From CAVRUF01 sp963716005 (GTDB taxonomy: Bacteria; Actinomycetota; Thermoleophilia; Gaiellales; Gaiellaceae): a stretch of DNA of 64,000 nt. The stretch is from assembly GCA_963716005.1 (NCBI GenBank), contig OY970285.1:496001-560000 (forward strand), given 5' to 3'. Position 1 is the stretch's first letter. Each line of letters opens with the position of its first letter. Under the pieces are notes generated by a model. That model had not been told where the DNA came from. It was given only the letters and a program-made list of their open reading frames with translations, and ran no database searches. Shown here one piece after another: positions 1 to 8,425 of this stretch. Both the position numbers and the translations under genes were made by a program.

Positions 1-2
1 TC

Positions 3-719
3 GTGAACTTCTCGTCGTTCTGGCGCTCGTCGGCGTTCTCGTCGACGGTCGAGCCGACCATCTACCTGCTCGCGTTCGGCTTCGGCTTCGGGTCGCTCGT
101 CGCCACGGTCGGCGGCTACGACTACGTGGACTTCGTCGGCACGGGGATCGTCGCGACCGCCGTCCTCTTCTCGAGCGCGTTCCCGGCCATGTTCGGGACG
201 TTCGTCAAGTACAAGTTCCAGCGCACGTACGACGCGATCCTGGCCGCGCCCGTGGACACGGAGGAGCTCGTCACCGCCGAGGCGCTCTGGATCTCGCTGC
301 GGACGAGCGTCTTCGGCTGCGTGCCGATGGTCGTCGCGATCTTCTTCGGGCTCGACCCGTCGTGGGGGATGCTGCTCGTCCCCGGGATCGCGTTCATCTC
401 GGGCTTCGGCTGGGCCAACTTCGGGATCGCGATCGCCGGCTTCGCGAAGAGCTTCGAAAATTTCAACTACATCGTTTCCGCCGTCCTGACCCCGCTCTTC
501 CTCGTGGCCGGGACGTTCTTCCCGATCGACAACCTGCCGGAGTGGGCGCAGGTCATCGCGAACTTCAATCCGCTCTACCAGTGCGTCGAGCTCGTCCGCG
601 CGGCCGTGTTCGGCCTGATCGGCTGGGACGACCTCGCCCGCGTCGGCTACCTGGTCGCGTTCGGCCTCGTGATGTGGCGCATCGCGATCCATGCGATGAC
701 GCAGAAGCTCGTCGACTAG
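3..719 (+). CDS. ABC-2 type transporter permease (5' end cut by window)
   Basis: Integral membrane permease of an ABC exporter of the NodJ/DrrB type. The visible 238 residues hold about six hydrophobic segments (roughly residues 17-35, 46-68, 100-118, 121-148, 152-175, 205-228) and the family-typical FNPLYQ stretch before the last one. The reading frame is open to the left edge and the first hydrophobic segment begins almost at once, so the true start is probably outside the window. The ATPase partner would be expected upstream and is not visible. It is followed two bases later by the amidotransferase-like gene, so the two may be co-transcribed. The substrate cannot be told from sequence. Confidence 0.85.
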   Translation: MNFSSFWRSSAFSSTVEPTIYLLAFGFGFGSLVATVGGYDYVDFVGTGIVATAVLFSSAFPAMFGTFVKYKFQRTYDAILAAPVDTEELVTAEALWISLRTSVFGCVPMVVAIFFGLDPSWGMLLVPGIAFISGFGWANFGIAIAGFAKSFENFNYIVSAVLTPLFLVAGTFFPIDNLPEWAQVIANFNPLYQCVELVRAAVFGLIGWDDLARVGYLVAFGLVMWRIAIHAMTQKLVD

Positions 720-721
720 CG

Positions 722-1393
722 ATGACCTGGATCGTCGCGCTCGGAGACCGGAACACCGACTACCTGACGCACCGCGAGATCGACGCGGCGCTCGCGCTCT
801 TTCCCGACGACGTGGAGGCCGGCTGGGTCGCGACCGACTCGGGGCCGGAGCTCGACGGCGCAGCGGCCGTCTGGCTGCTTCCGGGGACGCCGTACCGCGA
901 CGAGGGCTCGGCCTTCGCGGCGATCGGCCACTGCCTCGAGACGGGGACGCCGTTCCTCGGCACCTGCGGCGGGTTCCAGTACGCGTGCCTCCACCTGGCG
1001 CGGCGGTTCGGCGCCGACGCGCGCCACGCCGAGACCGACCCGGACGCCGACGACCAGGCGATCGTGCCGCTCGCGTGCTCGCTCTACGGGGAGACGCGCG
1101 AGGTCACGCCGGTCGCGGGCACGCGCCTTGCGGCCATCTGCGGGGACGAGCCGTTCGAGGGGTTCCACTGGTGCGGCTACGGGCTCGCCGACCGAACCGC
1201 CGGACTGCTGGCCGCGAACGGCGTCGTCATCTCCGCGACCGCGCCGGACGCCGGAGTGGAGGCGATCGAGTTGCCCGGTCACCCGTTCTTCCTCTCCACC
1301 GCGTTCCAGCCGCAGGTCGGCTCGAGCGACTCCGGGCGGCTGCACCCGCTGCTCGACGCGCTCCTCGACACGGCTCGCGTTCCGGCGGAGTAG
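722..1393 (+). CDS. CTP-synthase-like class I glutamine amidotransferase domain protein, degenerate triad
   Basis: A 223-residue stand-alone protein that aligns with the C-terminal glutaminase half of CTP synthase. The nucleophile elbow GTCGGFQ carries Cys82, and the end matches the CTP synthase segment HPFF...F-x-P-x...HPLL. Where active class I glutaminases have His-x-Glu (FHPE), this protein reads FQPQ (Gln196 and Gln198). The catalytic His and Glu are therefore both replaced and ordinary glutaminase chemistry is unlikely. Start: ATG two bases after the upstream stop; a longer open frame upstream is out-of-frame shadow. Likely co-transcribed with the ABC permease. Function unknown; binding, or an alternative cysteine chemistry, is possible. 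Confidence 0.75.
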   Translation: MTWIVALGDRNTDYLTHREIDAALALFPDDVEAGWVATDSGPELDGAAAVWLLPGTPYRDEGSAFAAIGHCLETGTPFLGTCGGFQYACLHLARRFGADARHAETDPDADDQAIVPLACSLYGETREVTPVAGTRLAAICGDEPFEGFHWCGYGLADRTAGLLAANGVVISATAPDAGVEAIELPGHPFFLSTAFQPQVGSSDSGRLHPLLDALLDTARVPAE

Positions 1394-1413
1394 AACCGAC
1401 CTACAATTCGCCG

Positions 1414-2604
1414 GTGAAGCGGCGGCTGAAATGGATCCTCCTCGGCGTGGCGATCGTGCTCGTCGTGGCGTTCGCGAGCCAGGTGCTGGCCGGGGGTGAC
1501 GGCGATTCGGGCGGCGGTCCAACGACCGAGGCGCGGCCAACCGGCGTCGCAGGCTGCGCCGACCTCGGCGAGGACGAGATCCGCGATTGCTACGCGGCCG
1601 CGCTCAAGGAGGAGGTCGAGTCCGCGGACGACCCGCTCGCCGCGGTGGACGAGATCACGCAGACCGCGCGCGACGATCCCGAGGGCTTCCTCCTCCCGAA
1701 CTGCCACGGCCTCATGCACACGGTCGGCCGCGAGTACGCGCGCGACAACGGGCTCACGGTTGCGGCGCTCAAGGACTCGCTCCCGAAGTCGAACGACCCG
1801 GGCTGCCCGGCCGGGTACGCGCACGGCGTCGTCACCGGCGTCGCGCCTCAGATCAATCCGAACGATCCGAAGGCGTCGGCCTCCGTTTGCGACGACTCGG
1901 CCACGCGCTACGAGCGCTACAGCTGCACGCACGGGTTCGGGCACGCGTTCATGCGGATCTCGAACGAGGAGCTCGCTCCGGCGCTCGCGCTCTGCTCGAA
2001 GCTCGGCAAGAACTCCGGGCCGGACTGCGCGCAAGGCGCCTTCCACGACTACTGGTTCTCGGTCGGCGGCTACGACGACACCGAGAAGCCGACCGATCCC
2101 GAGACCGACCCGCGGGACCTCTGCGGCGCGCAGAAGCCGGAGTACGTGCGCCAGTGCTGGTACCGCGCCTTCGTCGACAACCGCCCGCCAGGCGCGATCG
2201 AGAGCGGCCGCGACGTCGACCAGCTGTGCCAGGCGCTCCAAGGGCTCCAGCGGGAGGGCTGCATCACGGCCGCGACGGTGATCGGGCCCGCCGACCCGAA
2301 CTCCCAGTTCTCGCTCTGTTACGGCTTCACCGGCAAGGAGGCGCTCGCGTGCGTGCGCGGGCTGAAGCTTCAGAACCTCCTCGGCGCGTCGAACGAGGAG
2401 TACGCGGCCGTACTCGATCGCTGCGGCGCGCTCCAGGAACAGGTGCGGCTCGACTGCTACCACTGGCTCGGCAAGACCGTCGCCGTGCTCACCGACGGGG
2501 AATTCGAGACCGCCGGTTGTCCGCTCCTCGAGGATCCTCGTGCGCGCGAGGCGTGTGCCGAGGGTGCGCGGACGATGGACGAGCCGCTCGTGACGTTCAG
2601 CTAG
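1414..2604 (+). CDS. Membrane-anchored extracytoplasmic protein with about eight C-x10-C repeats
   Basis: A 396-residue protein not recognised as a named family. GTG start; residues 1-6 are basic and about 7-27 are hydrophobic, followed by a Gly/Ser/Asp linker, as in a signal anchor facing outside. The rest contains at least eight paired cysteines with 10 or 11 residues between partners, for example CSKLGKNSGPDC, CGAQKPEYVRQC, CQALQGLQREGC and CGALQEQVRLDC, at fairly regular intervals. The pattern suggests helical-hairpin repeats stapled by disulfides. The first half also holds conserved-looking His motifs (CHGLMH, YAHG, CTHGFGH, GAFHDYW), which could bind metal or heme. It overlaps the convergent next gene by 8 bases. 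No function assigned. Confidence 0.8.
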   Translation: MKRRLKWILLGVAIVLVVAFASQVLAGGDGDSGGGPTTEARPTGVAGCADLGEDEIRDCYAAALKEEVESADDPLAAVDEITQTARDDPEGFLLPNCHGLMHTVGREYARDNGLTVAALKDSLPKSNDPGCPAGYAHGVVTGVAPQINPNDPKASASVCDDSATRYERYSCTHGFGHAFMRISNEELAPALALCSKLGKNSGPDCAQGAFHDYWFSVGGYDDTEKPTDPETDPRDLCGAQKPEYVRQCWYRAFVDNRPPGAIESGRDVDQLCQALQGLQREGCITAATVIGPADPNSQFSLCYGFTGKEALACVRGLKLQNLLGASNEEYAAVLDRCGALQEQVRLDCYHWLGKTVAVLTDGEFETAGCPLLEDPRAREACAEGARTMDEPLVTFS

Positions 2605-3241
2605 CGACGTGCACGTTGAACGTGCCCGTGCCCAGCGACCCGTAGATTCCGAGCCAGAGCGGAAGCCACATCTCCATGCCCCGGGCGGCCGTTAGCCCGC
2701 CGAGGTCGCGGATCGCCGTCTCGCGCCAGCCGAACTCGCCGAGCAGCGCCTTCGCCTGAGTCTTCGCGCCGTCGTCGTCTCCGCAGAGGAAGACTTCGTG
2801 CTCGCCCGGTACGAGGCTCGGGTCGACCATCACCGACGCGTTCATCGTGTTCAGCGCCTTCACGACCTTCGCGTCCGGGTGCGCGCGCTGGATCTGCTCG
2901 GCCAGGCTGTCGGTGTTGCAGACCGTGAGGCTCGGCGGGAAGCCGCCGGAGAAGTCGAGCGGATTGGCCGTGTCGATGAGCGTCTTGCCGGCCAGGTTGT
3001 CTGTACCGGCGGCTTCGAGCGCCGCCAGCGAGGCGGTTCCCGCGGTGCAGTTGAAGACGAGTTCCCCGTGCGAGGCGGCGTCCGCAAACGTGCCGTGGGC
3101 GGCGCCCGTCTCCGCGGCCCAGGCGGTCGCGGTCTCGTTGTCGGCCGTGCGCGAGCCGAGCATCACGTCATGCCCGAGCCCTACGAGTCTCGACCCGATC
3201 GTCGTCCCGACCGAGCCCGTTCCGAGAACCCCGATCCTCAT
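2597..3241 (-). CDS. NADPH-dependent F420 reductase-like oxidoreductase
   Basis: A 214-residue protein beginning with a Rossmann motif (IGVLGTGSVGTTIG, residues 3-16). It has the Fno/NADP-oxidoreductase layout: LGSRT after the second strand, VFNCTAG, then LIDTANPLDF and VKALNTMNASVM. This family transfers hydride between NADPH and coenzyme F420, or reduces other substrates with the same fold. F420 is common in Actinomycetota, but strict F420 specificity cannot be shown here and no F420 genes are nearby. ATG start. It converges on the cysteine-repeat gene with an 8-base overlap, and about 85 bases separate its start from the divergent nucS gene. Confidence 0.8.
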   Translation of the reverse strand: MRIGVLGTGSVGTTIGSRLVGLGHDVMLGSRTADNETATAWAAETGAAHGTFADAASHGELVFNCTAGTASLAALEAAGTDNLAGKTLIDTANPLDFSGGFPPSLTVCNTDSLAEQIQRAHPDAKVVKALNTMNASVMVDPSLVPGEHEVFLCGDDDGAKTQAKALLGEFGWRETAIRDLGGLTAARGMEMWLPLWLGIYGSLGTGTFNVHVAS

Positions 3242-3326
3242 GGCAACTCCTTCCTTCGCGGCGTGACGGAAACGGTACTCCGCTCCGAAGGGACATGTCC
3301 GGAAGGGACGGTACGGTCCGACGCCC

Positions 3327-4010
3327 GTGCGTTTGCTCGTCGCCCGCTGCGAGGTCGTCTACACCGGCCGCCTGACCGCCGTTCTGCCGGAGGCCGTGCG
3401 ACTCGTCGTGCTCAAGTCCGACGGCTCGGTCCTCGTCCACGACGACGCAGGTGGCTTTAAACCCTTGAATTGGATGACGCCGCCGACCGTGATCGAGACC
3501 GACGGCGATCCGCTGACGAGCCTTGTCGTGCGCAAGCGGGCGGGGAAGACCGAGGACAAGCTCGAGATCCGCGTGCTCGAAGTCATCTCGGACATCGAGC
3601 ACGAGTTCGGCGAGGCCGCGGGTCTCGAGAAGGACGGCGTCGAGCGCGACCTTCAGGTGGAGCTCGCGAACCGGCCCGGTGCCCTCGAGCCCGGGCTGCG
3701 GCTCGTCCGCCGCGAATGGCCGACGGACATCGGCCCGGTCGACCTCATGTGCCGCGACTCCGACGACGGGTTCGTCGCGGTCGAGGTGAAGCGGATCGCC
3801 GGGATCGAGGCGGTCGAGCAGCTCGTCCGCTACCTCGAGCGGCTGCGGCTCGACGCCGAGTTCGAGGAGATCCGCGGCCTGCTCGTCGCCCAGCGGATCA
3901 AGCCGCAGGCGGCCGTGCTGGCCGAGTCGCGCGGCATCGGCTGCGTCGAGGTCGACCTCGAGGTGCTGCGCGGTGAGCGTGAGCCCGAGCTGACGCTGTT
4001 CGGCTCGTAA
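3327..4010 (+). CDS. nucS: Endonuclease NucS/EndoMS
   Basis: Mismatch-specific endonuclease that cuts both strands at mismatches and stands in for MutSL in most Actinomycetota. The 227-residue protein has the expected N-terminal beta-rich DNA-binding and dimerisation part and a RecB-like nuclease part with WPTDIGPVDLM (catalytic Asp) and the E-x-K pair in VAVEVKR. The tail ends LTLFGS, resembling the sliding-clamp-binding tail of the family. GTG start at 3327 begins MRLLVARCEVVYTGRL, matching family N-termini. The proline dehydrogenase gene follows after 10 bases, so co-transcription is likely. Supports an actinobacterial origin. Confidence 0.93.
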   Translation: MRLLVARCEVVYTGRLTAVLPEAVRLVVLKSDGSVLVHDDAGGFKPLNWMTPPTVIETDGDPLTSLVVRKRAGKTEDKLEIRVLEVISDIEHEFGEAAGLEKDGVERDLQVELANRPGALEPGLRLVRREWPTDIGPVDLMCRDSDDGFVAVEVKRIAGIEAVEQLVRYLERLRLDAEFEEIRGLLVAQRIKPQAAVLAESRGIGCVEVDLEVLRGEREPELTLFGS

Positions 4011-4020
4011 GATCTCGCGG

Positions 4021-4953
4021 GTGAGAAGGCTCCTCAACAGCTTCGCCCGCAAGCTGATCCTCGTCGCTGCGGGCTCGAAGCTCGTGCAGCGGTTCGTGAA
4101 CCGCTTCGGGATGAAGCTCGGCGCGGCGCGGTTCGTCGCCGGCCAGACGCTCGACGAGGCCGTTCCGGTCCTCCGCGCGCTGAACGAGAAGGGGCTCGCC
4201 ACGAACACGACGATCCTCGGCGAGGACGTGCTCACCGAGGCCGAGGCGAACGCGGTCGGCGACCAGTACATCCAGGTTCTCGAGCGCATCGCCGCCGAGA
4301 AGCTGCGCACGAACGTCGCCCTGAAGCTGACGCACCTCGGGCTCGACGTGGGCGAGGAGGTCGCGTACGCGAACCTGAAACGCGTCGTCACGCGCGCGCA
4401 TGAGCTCGACAACTTCATCCGCATCGACATGGAGTACTCGGGCCTCGTCGACGCGACCCTCCGGATCTACACGCGCCTGCGCGAGGACGGGCTCGCGAAC
4501 GTCGGCACGGTGCTCCAGTCGTACCTCTTCCGCACGCCGGACGACCTCGCGGGCCTCGTGCCGCTCGAGCCGAACCTGCGGATCGTGAAAGGCGCCTACC
4601 TCGAGGCCCCGGAGATCGCGTTCCAGAAGAAGGCCGAGGTGGACAAGGCGTACGTCGAGCTCATGGAGACGATGCTGCGCGAGATCGGGCACACGGCGAT
4701 CGCGACGCACGACGACAAGCTGATCGAGCACGCGATCGCGTTCGCCGAGCGGGAGGGGATCCCGCGCGAGCGGTTCGAGTTCCAGATGCTCTACGGGATC
4801 CGCGGCCAGCTCCAGGAGGAGCTCCTCGCGCGCGGGTTCAAGGTGCTCGTGGCGACGCCGCACGGGCCCGACTGGTTCCCGTATCTCATGCGCCGCCTGG
4901 CGGAACGCCCTGCGAACCTGACCTTCTTCCTGCGAAGCTTGTTCGGACGATGA
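4021..4953 (+). CDS. Proline dehydrogenase
   Basis: FAD-linked oxidation of L-proline to pyrroline-5-carboxylate, the first step of proline catabolism, usually membrane-associated. The 310-residue TIM-barrel protein shows family landmarks: ALKLTHLGLD, IRIDMEYSG, VLQSYL, LRIVKGAYLE, ATHDD, FEFQMLYGIR and the C-terminal substrate-binding signature YLMRRLAERPAN. GTG start. The following aminotransferase starts within its stop codon (ATGA overlap), indicating translational coupling. The second enzyme of the pathway, P5C dehydrogenase, is not in the window. Confidence 0.93.
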   Translation: MRRLLNSFARKLILVAAGSKLVQRFVNRFGMKLGAARFVAGQTLDEAVPVLRALNEKGLATNTTILGEDVLTEAEANAVGDQYIQVLERIAAEKLRTNVALKLTHLGLDVGEEVAYANLKRVVTRAHELDNFIRIDMEYSGLVDATLRIYTRLREDGLANVGTVLQSYLFRTPDDLAGLVPLEPNLRIVKGAYLEAPEIAFQKKAEVDKAYVELMETMLREIGHTAIATHDDKLIEHAIAFAEREGIPRERFEFQMLYGIRGQLQEELLARGFKVLVATPHGPDWFPYLMRRLAERPANLTFFLRSLFGR

Positions 4954-6101
4954 CCCAGACGAGCGCCCGCTTCGCGACCGTGCCGCCCTCGGGGATCCGG
5001 GAGATCTTCGACCTCGCGCTGACGATCCCCGACGCGATCCACCTGGAGATCGGCGCGCCCGACTTCCCGACGCCCGACCACATCGTCGAGGCCGCGGCGC
5101 AGGGCGCGCGCGACGGGTTCACGCGCTACACGCCGACCGCGGGCCTGGGGACGCTGCGCGACCTGATCGCCGAGAAGGTGCGCACGCGCAACGGGATGGA
5201 CTGCTCCGCGGAGAACGTCATCTCGGCGGCCGGCGGATCGTGCGCGCTCTTCGGCGTGCTCGAGGTGCTGCTGGACGAGCGCTCCGGCGTCCTCATCCCC
5301 GATCCGGCCTGGCCGGTGTACGAGATGGCGACGCTCTCGCTGGGCGGCGAGATCCAGCGCTACCCGCTCCTCCCGGAGGCCGGCTGGGAGCCCGATCTCG
5401 ACGCGCTCGAGGCGGCCATCACCCCGAACACGCGCATCGTGATCACGAACAGCCCGGGGAATCCGACGGGCGGCGTCCACCGGCGCGAAACGGTCGAGGC
5501 GCTGGTCGCACTGGCGCAAAAGCACGACCTCTGGCTGATCTCCGACGAGGCGTACGAGGACTTCGTCTTCGACGGCGAGCACGTGACCACCGGCTCGCTC
5601 GACGGCGCGGCCGACCGGGTGATCGGGCTCTACACGTTCTCGAAGAGCTACTCGATGACCGGCTGGCGGATCGGCTACGTGGTGGCGCCCGAGCCGATCG
5701 TGAAGCGCACGACGATCGCGCTCGAGGCGATCATCGCCTGCGCTTCGAGCGTCTCCCAGAAGGCGGCCGAGGCCGCGCTTTCGGGCCCGCAGGACAACGT
5801 GGCCGCGATGTGCGCGGCGTTCAAGCGCCGGCGCGACCTGGCCGAGGGGATCCTCGACCGCGAGGGCGTTTCCTACGTCCACCCGGGCGGGAGCTTCTAC
5901 ATGGTCGTGAACGTTCCGGGCGGGGGCGACGCGAACGCGTTCGCGTACTCGCTGCTCGAGGAGCGCCACGTCGCGGTCGCGCCGGGCGACGCGTTCGGGC
6001 CGGGCGGCGCCGGGATGCTGCGCGTCTCGCTCTGCATGGCGGACGCCGACCTCGAGCGCGGGCTCGAGCGCCTCGCCGAGCACGCGAAGGCGGCCGTGTG
6101 A
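4950..6101 (+). CDS. Class I/II PLP-dependent aminotransferase
   Basis: A 383-residue fold-type I aminotransferase of the aspartate aminotransferase/AlaT-like group. Landmarks: GAPDFPTP near the N-terminus, the NSPGNPTG motif, SDEAYEDF, and the PLP lysine in TFSKSYSMTGWRIGY. A C-terminal arginine that binds the substrate carboxylate lies in LRVSLC. It starts in the stop codon of the proline dehydrogenase gene and its own stop overlaps the start of the next gene (GTGA), so the three genes form one coupled operon. Substrate not determined; the context of proline dehydrogenase and a DapA-like lyase suggests amino-acid breakdown. Confidence 0.88.
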   Translation: MTQTSARFATVPPSGIREIFDLALTIPDAIHLEIGAPDFPTPDHIVEAAAQGARDGFTRYTPTAGLGTLRDLIAEKVRTRNGMDCSAENVISAAGGSCALFGVLEVLLDERSGVLIPDPAWPVYEMATLSLGGEIQRYPLLPEAGWEPDLDALEAAITPNTRIVITNSPGNPTGGVHRRETVEALVALAQKHDLWLISDEAYEDFVFDGEHVTTGSLDGAADRVIGLYTFSKSYSMTGWRIGYVVAPEPIVKRTTIALEAIIACASSVSQKAAEAALSGPQDNVAAMCAAFKRRRDLAEGILDREGVSYVHPGGSFYMVVNVPGGGDANAFAYSLLEERHVAVAPGDAFGPGGAGMLRVSLCMADADLERGLERLAEHAKAAV

Positions 6102-6976
6102 TCCGAGGCGCGCTCGCGGCGTCGGTCACGCCGCTCACCGACGGCGGGGACACCGTCGACCAGAGCGGAATCGATCCGCTCGTCGACTTCTACGCGGACG
6201 CGGGCCTCGACGGCCTGCTCGTCCTCGGGACGACGGGGGAGGGGATCCTGTTCGACGCGGACGAAAGACGGCGCGTGACCGAGCGCTTCGTCGAGGCGGG
6301 CGCCGGTCGGCTCGCGATGATCATCCACACGGGCGCGCAGACGACGGCCGACACGGTGGCTCTCTCCGCGCACGCGGCCGAGACCGGAGCGGACGGGGTC
6401 GCCGTCATCGGCCCGCCGTACTTCGCCTACGACGACGACTCGCTCTTCGCGCATTTCGCAGCGGCCGCCAGCGCCGCCGCGCCGCTGCCCTTCTACGTCT
6501 ACGAGTTCGCCGCTCGCGCGGGCTATCCGATGCCGCTCCCGGTGCTCGCGCGGCTGCGCGACGCGGCCGAGAATTTCGCGGGACTCAAAGTGTCCGACGC
6601 GCCGTACGAGGCGTTCGCGCCGTACCTCCTGGACGGCCTCGACATCTTCGTCGGGCCGGAGACCCTGATCGCCGAGGGGATGCGAGCCGGCGCGATCGGC
6701 GCCGTTTCCGGCCTGGCTGCAGGCTTCCCCGAGCTCGTCGCCGCGGTGGTTCGCGATCCGACGGACGAGGGCGCGGCGAACCTCGGCGTCGTCCGCGACG
6801 CGGTGCAGCGCTACCCGCTCCAGGCCGCGCTGAAGCTCGTCCTCTCGCGCCGCGGCGTTCCGCTCGAGGCGCTCGCACGGCGTCCGATCCGCAGCCTCAC
6901 CGACACCGAGCGCGCCGAGCTCGAGCGCGAACTGGATGATCCGGGCACGACGCTCGGCTCCGCACTCGCGAACTGA
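6098..6976 (+). CDS. DapA/NanA-family lyase (dihydrodipicolinate synthase family)
   Basis: A 292-residue TIM-barrel class I aldolase. The GTTGEG phosphate/carboxylate-binding loop, the catalytic tyrosine in FYVYEF and the Schiff-base lysine in AGLKVSDA are all present. Family members include 4-hydroxy-tetrahydrodipicolinate synthase, N-acetylneuraminate lyase and keto-acid aldolases. Placement behind proline dehydrogenase and an aminotransferase favours a catabolic aldolase over lysine synthesis, but this is inference. GTG start at 6098, giving a 4-base overlap with the aminotransferase; the long upstream extension of the open frame is shadow. Confidence 0.85.
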   Translation: MIRGALAASVTPLTDGGDTVDQSGIDPLVDFYADAGLDGLLVLGTTGEGILFDADERRRVTERFVEAGAGRLAMIIHTGAQTTADTVALSAHAAETGADGVAVIGPPYFAYDDDSLFAHFAAAASAAAPLPFYVYEFAARAGYPMPLPVLARLRDAAENFAGLKVSDAPYEAFAPYLLDGLDIFVGPETLIAEGMRAGAIGAVSGLAAGFPELVAAVVRDPTDEGAANLGVVRDAVQRYPLQAALKLVLSRRGVPLEALARRPIRSLTDTERAELERELDDPGTTLGSALAN

Positions 6977-7133
6977 TCGCTTCCGTTCGCTCGGCTACTC
7001 GAGCAGCACGTACTCGTACTCGTGGAGCTCGTCCTCGTCCTGGAAGAACACATGTCGTAAGCTGTCGATCTCACTTGACGACGGAACGGTGCATTCGCTG
7101 ACCGTCCGCTTTACGTAGGCCCCAAGGCGACTG

Positions 7134-7163
7134 GTGGGCGGTCTCTCCCCGGAGACCGCCCAC
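7134..7163. terminator. Strong hairpin, 12-bp perfect stem
   Basis: GTGGGCGGTCTC pairs perfectly with GAGACCGCCCAC around a six-base loop. It lies 157 bases after the DapA-like gene and 21 bases before the MFS start codon. No T-run follows. It may end the upstream operon or act as a leader structure for the MFS gene. The rest of the 6977-7184 gap shows no convincing gene. Confidence 0.6.
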
Positions 7164-7184
7164 CCGGTCGTAATCTTCCGCTCC

Positions 7185-8387
7185 ATGGCACCAGGCCGCT
7201 GGCGGGCACTCGCGCTGCTTTCCGGTGCGGTCATCCTCGGGATGACGACCTGGTTTTCCGCCTCGGCCGTCGTGCCGCAGCTCCGCGCCGACTGGGATCT
7301 CGGCTCGACCGGCGCGGCCTGGCTCACGATCGCCGTCCAGCTTGGGTTCGTCGCCGGCGCGGTCACGTCGAGCGTCCTCAACCTCGCGGACGTCATCTCG
7401 CCACGGATCGTGTTCCTCGGCGGCTCGGTCGGCGCGGCGTGCGCGAACGCGGCGCTGGTTCTCACCGATGGACCGGGCGGCGCCTTGCCGCTTCGCTTCG
7501 CGACCGGGTTCTGCCTCGCCGGTGTCTATCCGCCCGCGCTGAAACTCATGGCGACCTGGTTTCGCCAAGGACGGGGGACCGCGCTCGGCGTAGTCGTCGG
7601 CGCGCTCACGCTCGGCTCGGCGCTGCCGCACCTCGTGAACGGGCTCGGCGGACTCGACTGGCAGACGGTCGTCTACGCGACCTCGGTGCTGACGGTCGCG
7701 GGTGGATTGCTGGCGTACTTCGCCGTGCCGGAGGGTCCGTACTCGTTTCCCCGCGCGGTCTTCGCTCCTCGCCAGGCCGGTCTCGTCTTCCGCAACCGTG
7801 GGGTGCGGCTCGCGAGCCTCGGCTACTTCGGGCACATGTGGGAGCTCTACGCGATGTGGACGTGGTTCCTCGTCTTCGCAACCGATGCGATCGAGAACCA
7901 GGGGGACGAGGTCGGCGCGAAGGCCGCCTATGCGACGTTCGCGGTGATCGGGATCGGCGCGATCGGCTGCTGGGTCGGAGGCCTCCTCGGCGACCGCTGG
8001 GGCCGCACGCGCACGACGGCGGCCATGATGGCCGTGTCCGGGACGTGCGCGCTCACGATCGGGCTCCTCTACGACGGGCCGCTCTGGGCGCTCTTCGCGG
8101 TCGGGCTCGTGTGGGGCTTCACCGTCGTCGCGGACTCGGCGCAGTTCTCGTCGATCGTCACCGAGCTCGGCGACCAGACATACGTCGCCACCGCGGTGGC
8201 CCTCCAGCTCGCGGTCGGATTCACGCTGACGATCGCGACGATCTGGCTGATCCCGTACCTCGTGGACGAGGTCGGCTGGGACTGGGCGTTCGCGTTCCTC
8301 GCCCCGGGGCCGGCTCTCGGAGTGGTCGCCATGCTGCGGCTGCGGGCCGCGCCCGAGGCCGTGGGGATCGCGGGCGGCCGACGTTAG
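7185..8387 (+). CDS. Major facilitator superfamily transporter
   Basis: A 400-residue protein with about 12 hydrophobic segments and MFS loop features (LGDRWGRTRT between helices 8 and 9; WFRQGRGTALGVVVGALTLGSALPH in helices 4-5). It resembles the nitrate/cyanate-type and general MFS groups; the substrate is unknown. The ATG at 7185 is chosen because it is followed by a short basic N-terminus and the first membrane helix; an in-frame GTG at 7134 would place the start inside the hairpin. It is followed by a VOC protein gene on the same strand after 38 bases. Confidence 0.85.
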   Translation: MAPGRWRALALLSGAVILGMTTWFSASAVVPQLRADWDLGSTGAAWLTIAVQLGFVAGAVTSSVLNLADVISPRIVFLGGSVGAACANAALVLTDGPGGALPLRFATGFCLAGVYPPALKLMATWFRQGRGTALGVVVGALTLGSALPHLVNGLGGLDWQTVVYATSVLTVAGGLLAYFAVPEGPYSFPRAVFAPRQAGLVFRNRGVRLASLGYFGHMWELYAMWTWFLVFATDAIENQGDEVGAKAAYATFAVIGIGAIGCWVGGLLGDRWGRTRTTAAMMAVSGTCALTIGLLYDGPLWALFAVGLVWGFTVVADSAQFSSIVTELGDQTYVATAVALQLAVGFTLTIATIWLIPYLVDEVGWDWAFAFLAPGPALGVVAMLRLRAAPEAVGIAGGRR

Positions 8388-8425
8388 GGATGAACTCGGA
8401 GCGGGCAGTCGTTGCAAGAGGTTCC

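Noticed and set aside
6995..7187. Minus-strand small frame ending in an acidic tail (FFQDEDELHEYEYVLLE)
   Set aside because: Third-position GC is low compared with neighbours, the only start would be inside the MFS gene start, and no ribosome site is seen. Probably non-coding.
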